Below, piece after piece: positions 34,261 through 47,203 of a stretch of 64,000 bases of DNA. The translations under genes were made by a program, and so were the position numbers. The notes beneath the pieces are model-generated. The model was not told the origin of the DNA and searched no databases. It saw only the letters and a list, made by a program, of their open reading frames with translations. This DNA comes from Azolla caroliniana (taxonomy: Eukaryota > Polypodiophyta): positions 186,001 to 250,000 of the forward strand of contig JBHGNT010000024.1 of the NCBI GenBank assembly GCA_043228905.1. Reading direction: 5' to 3'. How positions within the stretch are numbered: the stretch's first letter is position 1; every line of letters begins with the position of its first letter.

Positions 34261-36806
34261 GAAACTCAGGTCGAGAGACATGACGAAAATAGCAAACTTG
34301 AGGAGGGAGTTGAGAGGAGCCCTTGAGTAAATTAAAATGTTCATACCTGGCTCTTGTGATATCGGACTTTTGTGTTCAAACATGCGAATCGAAGCTAACA
34401 ACGCTAGCTATGATATGGAATTTAAAAATCAAGATTTTAAACGTCAAGTCCAGAGACATGACCACAATAGCAAACTTGAGGAGGGAGTTGAGAGGAGCCC
34501 TTGAGTAAATTAAAATGTTCATACCTGGCTCGTGTGATATCGGATTTTTGTGTTCGAACATGCAAATGGAAGCTAACAACGCTAGCTATGATGTGGAATT
34601 AAAAAATCAAGATTTTAAAACTCAAGTCCAGAGACATGACGAAATTACCTAATTTGAGGAGTGAGTTGAGAAGAGCTAGTAGGTAAATTTAAATGTTCAT
34701 ACCTGGCTCGTGTCATATCGGATTTATTTGTTCAAATATGGAAATCGAAGCTAACAACGCTAGCTATGATATGGAATTAAAAAATCAAGATTTTGAAACT
34801 CAGGTCGAGAGACATGACGAAAATAGCAAACTTGAGGAGGGAGTTGAGAAGAGCTAGTAGGTAAATTAAAATGCTCATTCCTGGCTCGTGTCATATCGGA
34901 TTTATCTGTTCAAATATGCGAATCGAAGCTAACAACGCTACCTATGATATGGAATTTTTGTGTTCAAACATGTGAATCGAAGCTAACAACGCTACCTATG
35001 ATATGGAATTAAAAAATCAAGATTTTGAAACTCAGGTCGAGAGACATGACGAAAATAGCAAACTTGAGGAGGGAGTTGAGAGGAGCCCTTGAGTTAATTA
35101 AAATGTTCATACCTGGCTCGTGTGGTATCGGATTTTTGTGTTCAAACATGCGAATCGAAGCTAACAATGCTAGCTATGATATGGAATTAAAAAATCAAGA
35201 TTTTAAAACTCAAGTCCAGAGACATGACGAAATTACCTAATTTGAGGAGTGAGTTGAGAAGAGCTAGTAGGTAAATTTAAATGTTCATACCTGGCTCGTG
35301 TCATATCGGATTTATTTGTTCAAATATGCGAATCGAAGCTAACAACGCTAGCTATGATATGGAATTAAAAAATCAAGATTTTGAAACTCAGGTCGAGAGA
35401 CATGACGAAAATAGCAAACTTGAGGAGGGAGTTGAGAAGAGCCCTTGAGTAAATTAAAATGTTCATACCTGGCTCGTGTGATATCGAATTTTTGTGTTCA
35501 AACATGCGAATCGAAGCTAACAACGCTACCTATGATATGGAATTAAAAAATCAAGATTTTAAAACTCAGGTCGAGAGACATGACGAAAATAGCAAACTTC
35601 AGGAGGGAGTTGAGAGGAGCCCTTGAGTAAATTAAAATGTTCATACCTGGCTCGTGTGATATCGGATTTTTGTGTTCAAACATGCGAATCGAAGCTAGCA
35701 ACGCTGGCTATGATATGGAATTAAAAAATCAAGATTTTGAAACTCAGGTCGAGAGACATGACGAAAATAGCAAACTTGAGGAGGGAGTTGAGAAGAGCCC
35801 TTGAGTAAATTAAAATGTTCATACCTGGCTCGTGTGATATCGAATTTTTGTGTTCAAACATGTGAATCGAAGCTAACAACGCTACCTATGATATGGAATT
35901 AAAAAATCAAGATTTTGAAACTCAGGTCGAGAGACATGACGAAAATAGCAAACTTGAGGAGGGAGTTGAGAGGAGCCCTTGAGTTAATTAAAATGTTCAT
36001 ACCTGGCTCGTGTGGTATCGGATTTTTGTGTTCAAACATGCGAATCGAAGCTAACAACGCTACCTATGATATGGAATTAAAAAATCAAGATTTTTAAACT
36101 CAGGTCGAGAGACATGACGAAATTACCAAATTTGAGGACTGAGTTGAGAAGAGCTAGTAGGTAAATTAAAATGTTCATACCTAGGTCTTGTGATATCGGA
36201 TTTTTGTGTTCAAACATGCGAATCGAAGCTAACAACGCTACCTATGATATGGAATTAAAAAATCAAGATTTTGAAACTCAGGTCGAGAGACATGACGAAA
36301 ATAGCAAACTTGAGGAAGGAGTTGAGAGGAGCTCTTGAGTAAATTAAAATGTTCATACCTGGCTCGTGTGATATCGGATTTTTGTGTTCAAACATGCGAA
36401 TCGAAGCTAACAACGCTACCTATGATATGGAATTAAAAAATCAAGAATTTGAAACTCAGGTCGAGAGATGTGACGAAATTACCAAATTTGAGGAGTGATT
36501 TGAGAGGAGCCCTTGAGTAAATTAAAATGTTCATATCGGGCTCGTGTGATATCGGATTTTTGTGTTCAAACATGCAAATCGAAGCTAACAACGCTACCTA
36601 TGATATGGAATTAAAAAATCAAGATTTTTAAACTCAGGTCGAGAGACATGATTAAAATAGCAAACTTGAGGAGGGAGTTGAGAAGAGCCCTTGAGTAAAT
36701 TAAAATGTTCATACCTGGCTCGTGTGATATCGGATTTTTGTGTTCCAACATGCAAATCGAAGCTAACAACGCTAGCTATGATATGGAATTAAAAAATCAA
36801 GAATTT
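34261..36806. repeat. Block E copy 1 (2,546-bp unit)
   Basis: The segment recurs 2,546 bp downstream. 2,546 equals 15 x 178 minus 124, and the deficit is one truncated-monomer junction near 34952. The unit contains the 5-monomer pair (35025 and 35915) also found at 27666 and 28556, preceded by the 'catgtgaatcg' variant. Other markers are 'gaggactgag', 'cctaggtcttg', 'gagctcttgag', 'catgattaaaatagc' and 'gtgttccaacatg'. One substitution against copy 2 is visible: 'ggacttttg' at about 34366 against 'ggatttttg'. Confidence 0.9.
34952..34956. other. Monomer-truncating junction (124 bp lost, gaatt microhomology)
   Basis: The sequence 'ctatgatatggaatttttgtg' joins phase about 97 of one monomer to phase about 45 of a later one, leaving out 124 bp of the normal phase progression. 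The five bases gaatt are common to 'gatatggaatta' and 'gatatcgaattttt', and the wider context 'gatat.gaatt' matches with one mismatch. The same join is at 37498-37502. It brings in the 'catgtgaatcg' five-monomer unit, so it may be the insertion edge of that segment (inference). Confidence 0.87.
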
Positions 36807-39352
36807 GAAACTCAGGTCGAGAGACATGACGAAAATAGCAAACTTGAGGAGGGAGTTGAGAGGAGCCCTTGAGTAAATTAAAATGTTCATACCTGGCTCT
36901 TGTGATATCGGATTTTTGTGTTCAAACATGCGAATCGAAGCTAACAACGCTAGCTATGATATGGAATTTAAAAATCAAGATTTTAAACGTCAAGTCCAGA
37001 GACATGACCACAATAGCAAACTTGAGGAGGGAGTTGAGAGGAGCCCTTGAGTAAATTAAAATGTTCATACCTGGCTCGTGTGATATCGGATTTTTGTGTT
37101 CGAACATGCAAATGGAAGCTAACAACGCTAGCTATGATGTGGAATTAAAAAATCAAGATTTTAAAACTCAAGTCCAGAGACATGACGAAATTACCTAATT
37201 TGAGGAGTGAGTTGAGAAGAGCTAGTAGGTAAATTTAAATGTTCATACCTGGCTCGTGTCATATCGGATTTATTTGTTCAAATATGGAAATCGAAGCTAA
37301 CAACGCTAGCTATGATATGGAATTAAAAAATCAAGATTTTGAAACTCAGGTCGAGAGACATGACGAAAATAGCAAACTTGAGGAGGGAGTTGAGAAGAGC
37401 TAGTAGGTAAATTAAAATGCTCATTCCTGGCTCGTGTCATATCGGATTTATCTGTTCAAATATGCGAATCGAAGCTAACAACGCTACCTATGATATGGAA
37501 TTTTTGTGTTCAAACATGTGAATCGAAGCTAACAACGCTACCTATGATATGGAATTAAAAAATCAAGATTTTGAAACTCAGGTCGAGAGACATGACGAAA
37601 ATAGCAAACTTGAGGAGGGAGTTGAGAGGAGCCCTTGAGTTAATTAAAATGTTCATACCTGGCTCGTGTGGTATCGGATTTTTGTGTTCAAACATGCGAA
37701 TCGAAGCTAACAATGCTAGCTATGATATGGAATTAAAAAATCAAGATTTTAAAACTCAAGTCCAGAGACATGACGAAATTACCTAATTTGAGGAGTGAGT
37801 TGAGAAGAGCTAGTAGGTAAATTTAAATGTTCATACCTGGCTCGTGTCATATCGGATTTATTTGTTCAAATATGCGAATCGAAGCTAACAACGCTAGCTA
37901 TGATATGGAATTAAAAAATCAAGATTTTGAAACTCAGGTCGAGAGACATGACGAAAATAGCAAACTTGAGGAGGGAGTTGAGAAGAGCCCTTGAGTAAAT
38001 TAAAATGTTCATACCTGGCTCGTGTGATATCGAATTTTTGTGTTCAAACATGCGAATCGAAGCTAACAACGCTACCTATGATATGGAATTAAAAAATCAA
38101 GATTTTAAAACTCAGGTCGAGAGACATGACGAAAATAGCAAACTTCAGGAGGGAGTTGAGAGGAGCCCTTGAGTAAATTAAAATGTTCATACCTGGCTCG
38201 TGTGATATCGGATTTTTGTGTTCAAACATGCGAATCGAAGCTAGCAACGCTGGCTATGATATGGAATTAAAAAATCAAGATTTTGAAACTCAGGTCGAGA
38301 GACATGACGAAAATAGCAAACTTGAGGAGGGAGTTGAGAAGAGCCCTTGAGTAAATTAAAATGTTCATACCTGGCTCGTGTGATATCGAATTTTTGTGTT
38401 CAAACATGTGAATCGAAGCTAACAACGCTACCTATGATATGGAATTAAAAAATCAAGATTTTGAAACTCAGGTCGAGAGACATGACGAAAATAGCAAACT
38501 TGAGGAGGGAGTTGAGAGGAGCCCTTGAGTTAATTAAAATGTTCATACCTGGCTCGTGTGGTATCGGATTTTTGTGTTCAAACATGCGAATCGAAGCTAA
38601 CAACGCTACCTATGATATGGAATTAAAAAATCAAGATTTTTAAACTCAGGTCGAGAGACATGACGAAATTACCAAATTTGAGGACTGAGTTGAGAAGAGC
38701 TAGTAGGTAAATTAAAATGTTCATACCTAGGTCTTGTGATATCGGATTTTTGTGTTCAAACATGCGAATCGAAGCTAACAACGCTACCTATGATATGGAA
38801 TTAAAAAATCAAGATTTTGAAACTCAGGTCGAGAGACATGACGAAAATAGCAAACTTGAGGAAGGAGTTGAGAGGAGCTCTTGAGTAAATTAAAATGTTC
38901 ATACCTGGCTCGTGTGATATCGGATTTTTGTGTTCAAACATGCGAATCGAAGCTAACAACGCTACCTATGATATGGAATTAAAAAATCAAGAATTTGAAA
39001 CTCAGGTCGAGAGATGTGACGAAATTACCAAATTTGAGGAGTGATTTGAGAGGAGCCCTTGAGTAAATTAAAATGTTCATATCGGGCTCGTGTGATATCG
39101 GATTTTTGTGTTCAAACATGCAAATCGAAGCTAACAACGCTACCTATGATATGGAATTAAAAAATCAAGATTTTTAAACTCAGGTCGAGAGACATGATTA
39201 AAATAGCAAACTTGAGGAGGGAGTTGAGAAGAGCCCTTGAGTAAATTAAAATGTTCATACCTGGCTCGTGTGATATCGGATTTTTGTGTTCCAACATGCA
39301 AATCGAAGCTAACAACGCTAGCTATGATATGGAATTAAAAAATCAAGAATTT
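36807..39352. repeat. Block E copy 2 (2,546-bp unit)
   Basis: This is a tandem copy of 34261-36806 with the same truncated junction (37498) and the same marker variants in order. It extends a little past its nominal end, to about 39435, as the start of a third unit, before 'cctagctcgtg' replaces 'cctggctcttg'. Only about one substitution separates the copies over 2.5 kb, so the event is recent. Confidence 0.9.
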
Positions 39353-41938
39353 GAAACTCAGGTCGAGAGACATGACGAAAATAGCAAACTTGAGGAGGGA
39401 GTTGAGAGGAGCCCTTGAGTAAATTAAAATGTTCATACCTAGCTCGTGTGATATCGGATTTTTGTGTTCAAACATGCAAATCGAAGCTAACAACGCTACC
39501 TATGATATGGAATTAAAAAATCAAGATTTTCAAACTTAGCTCGAGAGACATGACGAAAATAGCAAACTTGAGGAAGGAGTTGAGAAGAGCTAGTAGGTCA
39601 ATTAAAATGTTCATACCTGGCTCGTGTGATATCCGATTTTTGTGTTCAAACATGGGAATCGAAGCTAACAACGCTAGCTATGATATGGAATTAAAAAATC
39701 AACATTTTGAAACTCATGTCGACAGATGTGACGAAATTACCAAATTTGAGGAGTGATTTGAGAGGAGCCCTTGAGTAAATTAAAATGTTCATATCGGGCT
39801 CGTGTGATATCGGATTTTTGTGTTCAAACATGCGAATCGAAGCTAACAACGCTACCTATGATATGGAATTAAAAAATCAAGATTTTGAAACTCAGGTCAA
39901 GAGACATGACGAAAATAGCAAACTTGAGGAACGAGTTGAGAAGAGCTAGTAGGTAAATTAAAATGTTCATACCTGGCTCGTGTCATATCGGATTTATTTG
40001 TTCAAATATGGAAATCGAAGCTAACAACGCTAGCTATGATATGGAATTAAAAAATCAAGATTTTGAAACTCAGGTCGAGAGACATGACGAAAATAGCAAA
40101 CTTGAGGAGGGAGTTTAGAAGAGCCCTTGAGTAAATTAAAATGTTCATACCTGGCTCGTGTGATATCGAATTTTTGTGTTCAAACATGCGAATCGAAGCT
40201 AACAACGCTACCTATGATATCGAATTAAAAAATCAAGATTTTAAAACTCAGGTCGAGAGACATGACGAAAATAGCAAACTTGAGGAGGCAGTTGAGAGGA
40301 GCCCTTGAGTAAATTAAAATGTTCATACCTGGCTCGTGTGATATCGGATTTTTGTGTTCAAACATGCGAATCGAAGCTAGCAACGCTAGCTATGATGTGG
40401 AATTAAAAAATCATGATTTTGAAACTCAGGTCGAGAGACATGACGAAAATAGCAAACTTGAGGAGGGAGTTGAGAAGAGCCCTTGAGTAAATTAAAATGT
40501 TCATACCTGGCTAGTGTGATATCGAATTTTTGTGTTCAAACATGCGAATCGAAGCTAACAACGCTACCTATGATATGGAATTAAAAAATCAAGATTTTGA
40601 AACTCAGGTCGAGAGACATGACGAAAATAGCAAACTTGAAGAGGGAGTTGAGAGGAGCCCTTGAGTAAATTAAAATGTTCATACCTGGCTCTTGTGATAT
40701 CGGATTGTTGTGTTCAAACATGCGAATCGAAGCTAACAACGCTAGCTATGATATGGAATTTAAAAATCAAGATTTTAAACGTCAAGTCCAGAGACATGAC
40801 CAAAATAGCAAACTTGAGGAGGGAGTTGAGAGGAGCCCTTGAGTAAATTAAAATGTTCATACCTGGCTCGTGTGATATCGGATTTTTGTGTTCAAACATG
40901 CAAATGGAAGCTAACAACGCTAGCTATGATGTGGAATTAAAAAATCAAGATTTTGAAACTCAAGTCCAGAGACATGACGAAATTACCAATTTTGAGGAGT
41001 GAGTTGAGAAGAGCTAGTAGGTAAATTAAAATGCTCATTCCTGGCTCGTGTCATATCGGATTTATCTGTTCAAATATGCGAATCGAAGCTAACAACGCTA
41101 GCTATGAGATGAAATTAAAAAATCAAGATTTTGAAACTCAGGTCGAGAGACATGGCGAAAATCGCAAACTTGAGGAGGGAGTTGAGAAGAGCTAGTAGGT
41201 AAATTAAAATGTTCATACCGGGCTCGTGTGATATCGGATTTTTGTGTTCAAACATGCAAATCGAAGCTAACAACGCTACCTATGATATGGAATTAAAAAA
41301 TAAAGATTTTGAAAGTCAGGTCGAGAGACATGACGAAATTACCAAATTGGAGGAGTGAATTGAGAAGAGGTAGTAGGTAAATTAAAATGTTCATACCTGG
41401 CTCGTGTGATATCGGATTTTTGTGTTCAAACATGCAAATGGAAGCTAACAACGCTAGGTATGATGTGGAATTAAAAAATCAAGATTTTGAAACTCAGGTC
41501 GAGAGACATGACGAAAATAGCAAACTTGAGGAGGGAGTTGAGAGGAGCCCTTGAGTAAATTAAAATGTTCATACCTGGCTCTTGTGATATTGGATTTTTG
41601 TGTTCAAACATGCAAATCGAACCTAGCAACGCTAGCTATGATATGGAATTAAAAATCCAAGATTTTGAAACTCAGGTCGAGAGAAATGACGAAAATAGCA
41701 AACTTGAGGAGGGAGTTGAGAGGAGCACTTGAGTAAATTAAAATGTTCATACCTGGCTCGTGTGATATCGGATTTTTGTGTTCAAACATGCGAATCGAAG
41801 CTGGCGACGCTACCTATGATATGGAATTAAAAAATCAAGATTTTGAAACTCAGGTCGAGAGACATGACGAAAATAGCAAACTTGAGGAGGGAGTTGAGAG
41901 GAGCCCTTGAGTAAATTAAAATGTTCATACCTGGCTCT
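38913..41938. repeat. Block F copy 1 (17 monomers, 3,026 bp)
   Basis: From about 38913 the sequence recurs at 3,026 bp, exactly 17 x 178. It overlaps the end of block E copy 2. Private markers are 'caaacttagctcgag', 'aggtcaattaaaatg', 'gatatccgattttt', 'catgggaatcg', 'aatcaacattttg', 'catgtcgacagatg', 'gagtttagaagagc' and 'aaatcatgattttg'. Its right half (40150-41900) also matches block G at 8,296 bp. It differs from copy 2 at, for example, 'gaggaacgagttg' (about 39927) and 'cttgaagaggg' (about 40636). Confidence 0.88.
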
Positions 41939-44900
41939 TGTGATATCGGATTTTTGTGTTCAAACATGCGAATCGAAGCTAACAACGCTACCTATGATAT
42001 GGAATTAAAAAATCAAGAATTTGAAACTCAGGTCGAGAGATGTGACGAAATTACCAAATTTGAGGAGTGATTTGAGAGGAGCCCTTGAGTAAATTAAAAT
42101 GTTCATATCGGGCTCGTGTGATATCGGATTTTTGTGTTCAAACATGCAAATCGAAGCTAACAACGCTACCTATGATATGGAATTAAAAAATCAAGATTTT
42201 TAAACTCAGGTCGAGAGACATGATTAAAATAGCAAACTTGAGGAGGGAGTTGAGAAGAGCCCTTGAGTAAATTAAAATGTTCATACCTGGCTCGTGTGAT
42301 ATCGGATTTTTGTGTTCCAACATGCAAATCGAAGCTAACAACGCTAGCTATGATATGGAATTAAAAAATCAAGAATTTGAAACTCAGGTCGAGAGACATG
42401 ACGAAAATAGCAAACTTGAGGAGGGAGTTGAGAGGAGCCCTTGAGTAAATTAAAATGTTCATACCTAGCTCGTGTGATATCGGATTTTTGTGTTCAAACA
42501 TGCAAATCGAAGCTAACAACGCTACCTATGATATGGAATTAAAAAATCAAGATTTTCAAACTTAGCTCGAGAGACATGACGAAAATAGCAAACTTGAGGA
42601 AGGAGTTGAGAAGAGCTAGTAGGTCAATTAAAATGTTCATACCTGGCTCGTGTGATATCCGATTTTTGTGTTCAAACATGGGAATCGAAGCTAACAACGC
42701 TAGCTATGATATGGAATTAAAAAATCAACATTTTGAAACTCATGTCGACAGATGTGACGAAATTACCAAATTTGAGGAGTGATTTGAGAGGAGCCCTTGA
42801 GTAAATTAAAATGTTCATATCGGGCTCGTGTGATATCGGATTTTTGTGTTCAAACATGCGAATCGAAGCTAACAACGCTACCTATGATATGGAATTAAAA
42901 AATCAAGATTTTGAAACTCAGGTCAAGAGACATGACGAAAATAGCAAACTTGAGGAAGGAGTTGAGAAGAGCTAGTAGGTAAATTAAAATGTTCATACCT
43001 GGCTCGTGTCATATCGGATTTATTTGTTCAAATATGGAAATCGAAGCTAACAACGCTAGCTATGATATGGAATTAAAAAATCAAGATTTTGAAACTCAGG
43101 TCGAGAGACATGACGAAAATAGCAAACTTGAGGAGGGAGTTTAGAAGAGCCCTTGAGTAAATTAAAATGTTCATACCTGGCTCGTGTGATATCGAATTTT
43201 TGTGTTCAAACATGCGAATCGAAGCTAACAACGCTACCTATGATATCGAATTAAAAAATCAAGATTTTAAAACTCAGGTCGAGAGACATGACGAAAATAG
43301 CAAACTTGAGAAGGTAGTTGAGAGGAGCCCTTGAGTAAATTAAAATGTTCATACCTGGCTCGTGTGATATCGGATTTTTGTGTTCAAACATGCGAATCGA
43401 AGCTAGCAACGCTAGCTATGATGTGGAATTAAAAAATCATGATTTTGAAACTCAGGTCGAGAGACATGACGAAAATAGCAAACTTGAGGAGGGAGTTGAG
43501 AAGAGCCCTTGAGTAAATTAAAATGTTCATACCTGGCTAGTGTGATATCGAATTTTTGTGTTCAAACATGCGAATCGAAGCTAACAACGCTACCTATGAT
43601 ATGGAATTAAAAAATCAAGATTTTGAAACTCAGGTCGAGAGACATGACGAAAATAGCAAACTTGAGGAGGGAGTTGAGAGGAGCCCTTGAGTAAATTAAA
43701 ATGTTCATACCTGGCTCTTGTGATATCGGATTGTTGTGTTCAAACATGCGAATCGAAGCTAACAACGCTAGCTATGATATGGAATTTAAAAATCAAGATT
43801 TTAAACGTCAAGTCCAGAGACATGACCACAATAGCAAACTTGAGGAGGGAGTTGAGAGGAGCCCTTGAGTAAATTAAAATGTTCATACCTGGCTCGTGTG
43901 ATATCGGATTTTTGTGTTCAAACATGCGAATCGAAGCTAGCAACGCTAGCTATGATATGGAATTAAAAAATCAAGATTTTGAAACTCAGGTTGAGAGACA
44001 TGACGAAAATAGCAAACTTGAGGAGGGAGTTGAGAAGAGCCCTTGAGTAAATTAAAATGTTCATACCTGGCTCGTGTGATATCGAATTTTTGTGTTCAAA
44101 CATGCGAATCGAAGCTAACAACGCTACCTATGATATGGAATTAAAAAATCAAGATTTTGAAACTCAGGTCGAGAGACATGACGAAAATAGCAAACTTGAG
44201 GAGGGAGTTGAGAGGAGCCCTTGAGTAAATTAAAATGTTCATACCTGGCTCTTGTGATATCGGATTTTTGTGTTCAAACATGCGAATCGAAGCTAACAAC
44301 GCTAGCTATGATATGGAATTTAAAAATCAAGATTTTAAACGTCAAGTCCAGAGACATGACCACAATAGCAAACTTGAGGAGGGAGTTGAGAGGAGCCCTT
44401 GAGTAAATTAAAATGTTCATACCTGGCTCGTGTGATATCGGATTTTTGTGTTCGAACATGCAAATGGAAGCTAACAACGCTAGCTATGATGTGGAATTAA
44501 AAAATCAAGATTTTGAAACTCAAGTCCAGAGACATGACGAAATTACCAATTTTGAGGAGTGAGTTGAGAAGAGCTAGTAGGTAAATTTAAATGCTCATTC
44601 CTGGCTCGTGTCATATCGGATTTATCTGTTCAAATATGCGAATCGAAGCTAACAACGCTAGCTATGAGATGAAATTAAAAAATCAAGATTTTGAAACTCA
44701 GGTCGAGAGACATGGCGAAAATAGCAAACTTGAGGAGGGAGTTGAGAAGAGCTAGTAGGTAAATTAAAATGTTCATACCGGGCTCGTGTGATATCGGATT
44801 TTTGTGTTCAAACATGCAAATCGAAGCTAACAACGCTACCTATGATATGGAATTAAAAAATAAAGATTTTGAAAGTCAGGTCGAGAGACATGACGAAATT

Positions 44901-45552
44901 ACCAAATTGGAGGAGTGAATTGAGAAGAGGTAGTAGGTAAATTAAAATGTTCATACCTGGCTCGTGTGATATCGGATTTTTGTGTTCAAACATGCAAATG
45001 GAAGCTAACAACGCTAGGTATGATGTGGAATTAAAAAATCAAGATTTTGAAACTCAGGTCGAGAGACATGACGAAAATAGCAAACTTGAGGAGGGAGTTG
45101 AGAGGAGCCCTTGAGTAAATTAAAATGTTCATACCTGGCTCTTGTGATATTGGATTTTTGTGTTCAAACATGCAAATCGAACCTAGCAACGCTAGCTATG
45201 ATATGGAATTAAAAATCCAAGATTTTGAAACTCAGGTCGAGAGAAATGACGAAAATAGCAAACTTGAGGAGGGAGTTGAGAGGAGCACTTGAGTAAATTA
45301 AAATGTTCATACCTGGCTCGTGTGATATCGGATTTTTGTGTTCAAACATGCGAATCGAAGCTGGCGACGCTACCTATGATATGGAATTAAAAAATCAAGA
45401 TTTTGAAACTCAGGTCGAGAGACATGACGAAAATAGCAAACTTGAGGAGGGAGTTGAGAGGAGCCCTTGAGTAAATTAAAATGTTCATACCTGGCTCTTG
45501 TGATATCGGATTTTTGTGTTCAAACATGCGAATCGAAGCTAACAACGCTAGC
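41939..45552. repeat. Block F copy 2 with 3 extra monomers
   Basis: This follows copy 1 at an offset of 3,026 bp up to about 43900, then at 3,560 bp (20 x 178) from about 44450 to the end. The extra 534 bp in between matches 33842-34560 at an offset of 9,898 bp, with 'gctagcaacgctagc', 'caggttgagagac' and the second 'ggaatttaaaaatc' monomer. The added monomers therefore look derived from block G-like sequence and not from a simple local duplication. Monomer register is kept throughout. Confidence 0.85.
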
Positions 45553-47203
45553 TATGATATGGAATTTAAAAATCAAGATTTTAGAAGTCAAGTCCAGAGA
45601 CATGACCACAATAGCAAACTTGAGGAGGGGGTTGAGAGGAGCCCTTGAGTAAATTAAAATGTTCATACCTGGCTCGTGTGATATCGGATTTTTGTGTTCA
45701 ATCATGCAAATGGAAGCTAACAACGTTAGCTATGATGTAGAATTAAAAAATCAAGATTTTGAAACTCAAGTCCAGAGACATGACGAAATTACCAATTTTG
45801 AGGAGTGAGTTGAGAAGAGCTAGTAGGTAAATTAAAATGCTCATACCTGGCTCGTGTCATATCGGATTTATTTGTTCAAATATGCGAATCGAAGCTAACA
45901 ACGCTAGCTATGAGATGGAATTAAAAAATCAAGATTTTGAAACTCAGGTCGAGAGACATGACGAAAATAGCAAACTTGAGGAAGGAGTTGAGAAGAGCTA
46001 GTAGGTAAATTAAAATGTTCATACCGGGCTCGTGTGATATCGGATTTTTGTGTTCAAACATGCAAATCGAAGCTAACAACGCTAGCTATGAAATGGAATT
46101 AAAAAATCAAGAATTTGAAACTCAGGTCGAGAGATGTGACGAAATTACCAAATTTGAGGAGTGATTTGAGAGGAGCCCTTGAGTAAATTAAAATGTTCAT
46201 AACGGGCTCGTGTGATATCGGATTTTTGTGTTCAAACATGCAAATCGAAGCTAACAACCTACCTATGATATGGAATTAAAAAATCAAGATTTTGAAACTC
46301 AGGTCGAGAGACATGACGAAATTACCAAATTGGAGGAGTGATTTGAGAAGAGGTAGTAGGTAAATTAAAATGTTCATACCTGGCTCGTGTCATATCGGAT
46401 TTTTGTGTTCAAACATGCGAATCGAAGCTAACAACCGTACCTATGATATGGAAATAAAAAATCAAGATTTTGAAACTCAGGTCGAGAGACATGACGAAAA
46501 TAGCAAACTTGAGGAGGGAGTTGAGAGGAGGCCTTGAGTAAATTAAAATGTTCATACCTGGCTCTTGTGATATTGGATTTTTGTGTTCAAACATGCAAAT
46601 CGAAGCTAGCAACGTTAGCTATGATATGGAATTAAAAAATCAAGATTTTGAAACTCAGGTCGAGAGACATGACGAAAATAGCAAACTTGAGGAGGGAGTT
46701 GAGAGGAGCCCTTGAGTAAATTAAAATGTTCATACCTGGCTCGTGTGATATCGGATTTTTGTGTTCAAACATGCAAATCGAAGCTAGCAATGCTAGCTAT
46801 GATATGAAATTAAAAAATCAAGATTTTAAAACTCAAGTCCAGAGACATGACGAAATTACCTAATTTGAGGAGTGAGTTGAGAAGAGCTAGTAGGTAAATT
46901 TAAATGTTCATACCTGGCTCGTGTGATATCGGATTATTGTGTTCAAACATGCGAATCGAAGCTAACAACGCTAGCTATGATATGGAATTAAAAAATCAAG
47001 ATTTTGAAATTCAGGTCGAGAGACATGACGAAAATAGCAAACTTGAGGAGGGAGTTGAGAGGAGCCCTTGAGTAAATTAAAATGTTCATACCTGGCTCGT
47101 GTGATATCGGATTTTTGTGTTCAAACATGCAAATCGAAGCTAACAACGCTGGCTATGATATGGAATTAAAAAATCAAGATTTTGAAACTCAGGTCGAGAG
47201 ACA
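45553..47203. repeat. Irregular monomer mosaic
   Basis: About 9 monomers with no clear internal higher-order unit. 45467-45870 resembles 51344-51750 (markers 'gaggagggggttgag', 'gatgtagaatt'). A one-base deletion, 'aacaacctacc' for 'aacaacgctacc', is at about 46256. Odd variants include 'cataacgggctcg' (46199), 'ggaaataaaaaatc' (46450) and 'gaggaggccttgag' (46525). All of it is satellite. Confidence 0.8.
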
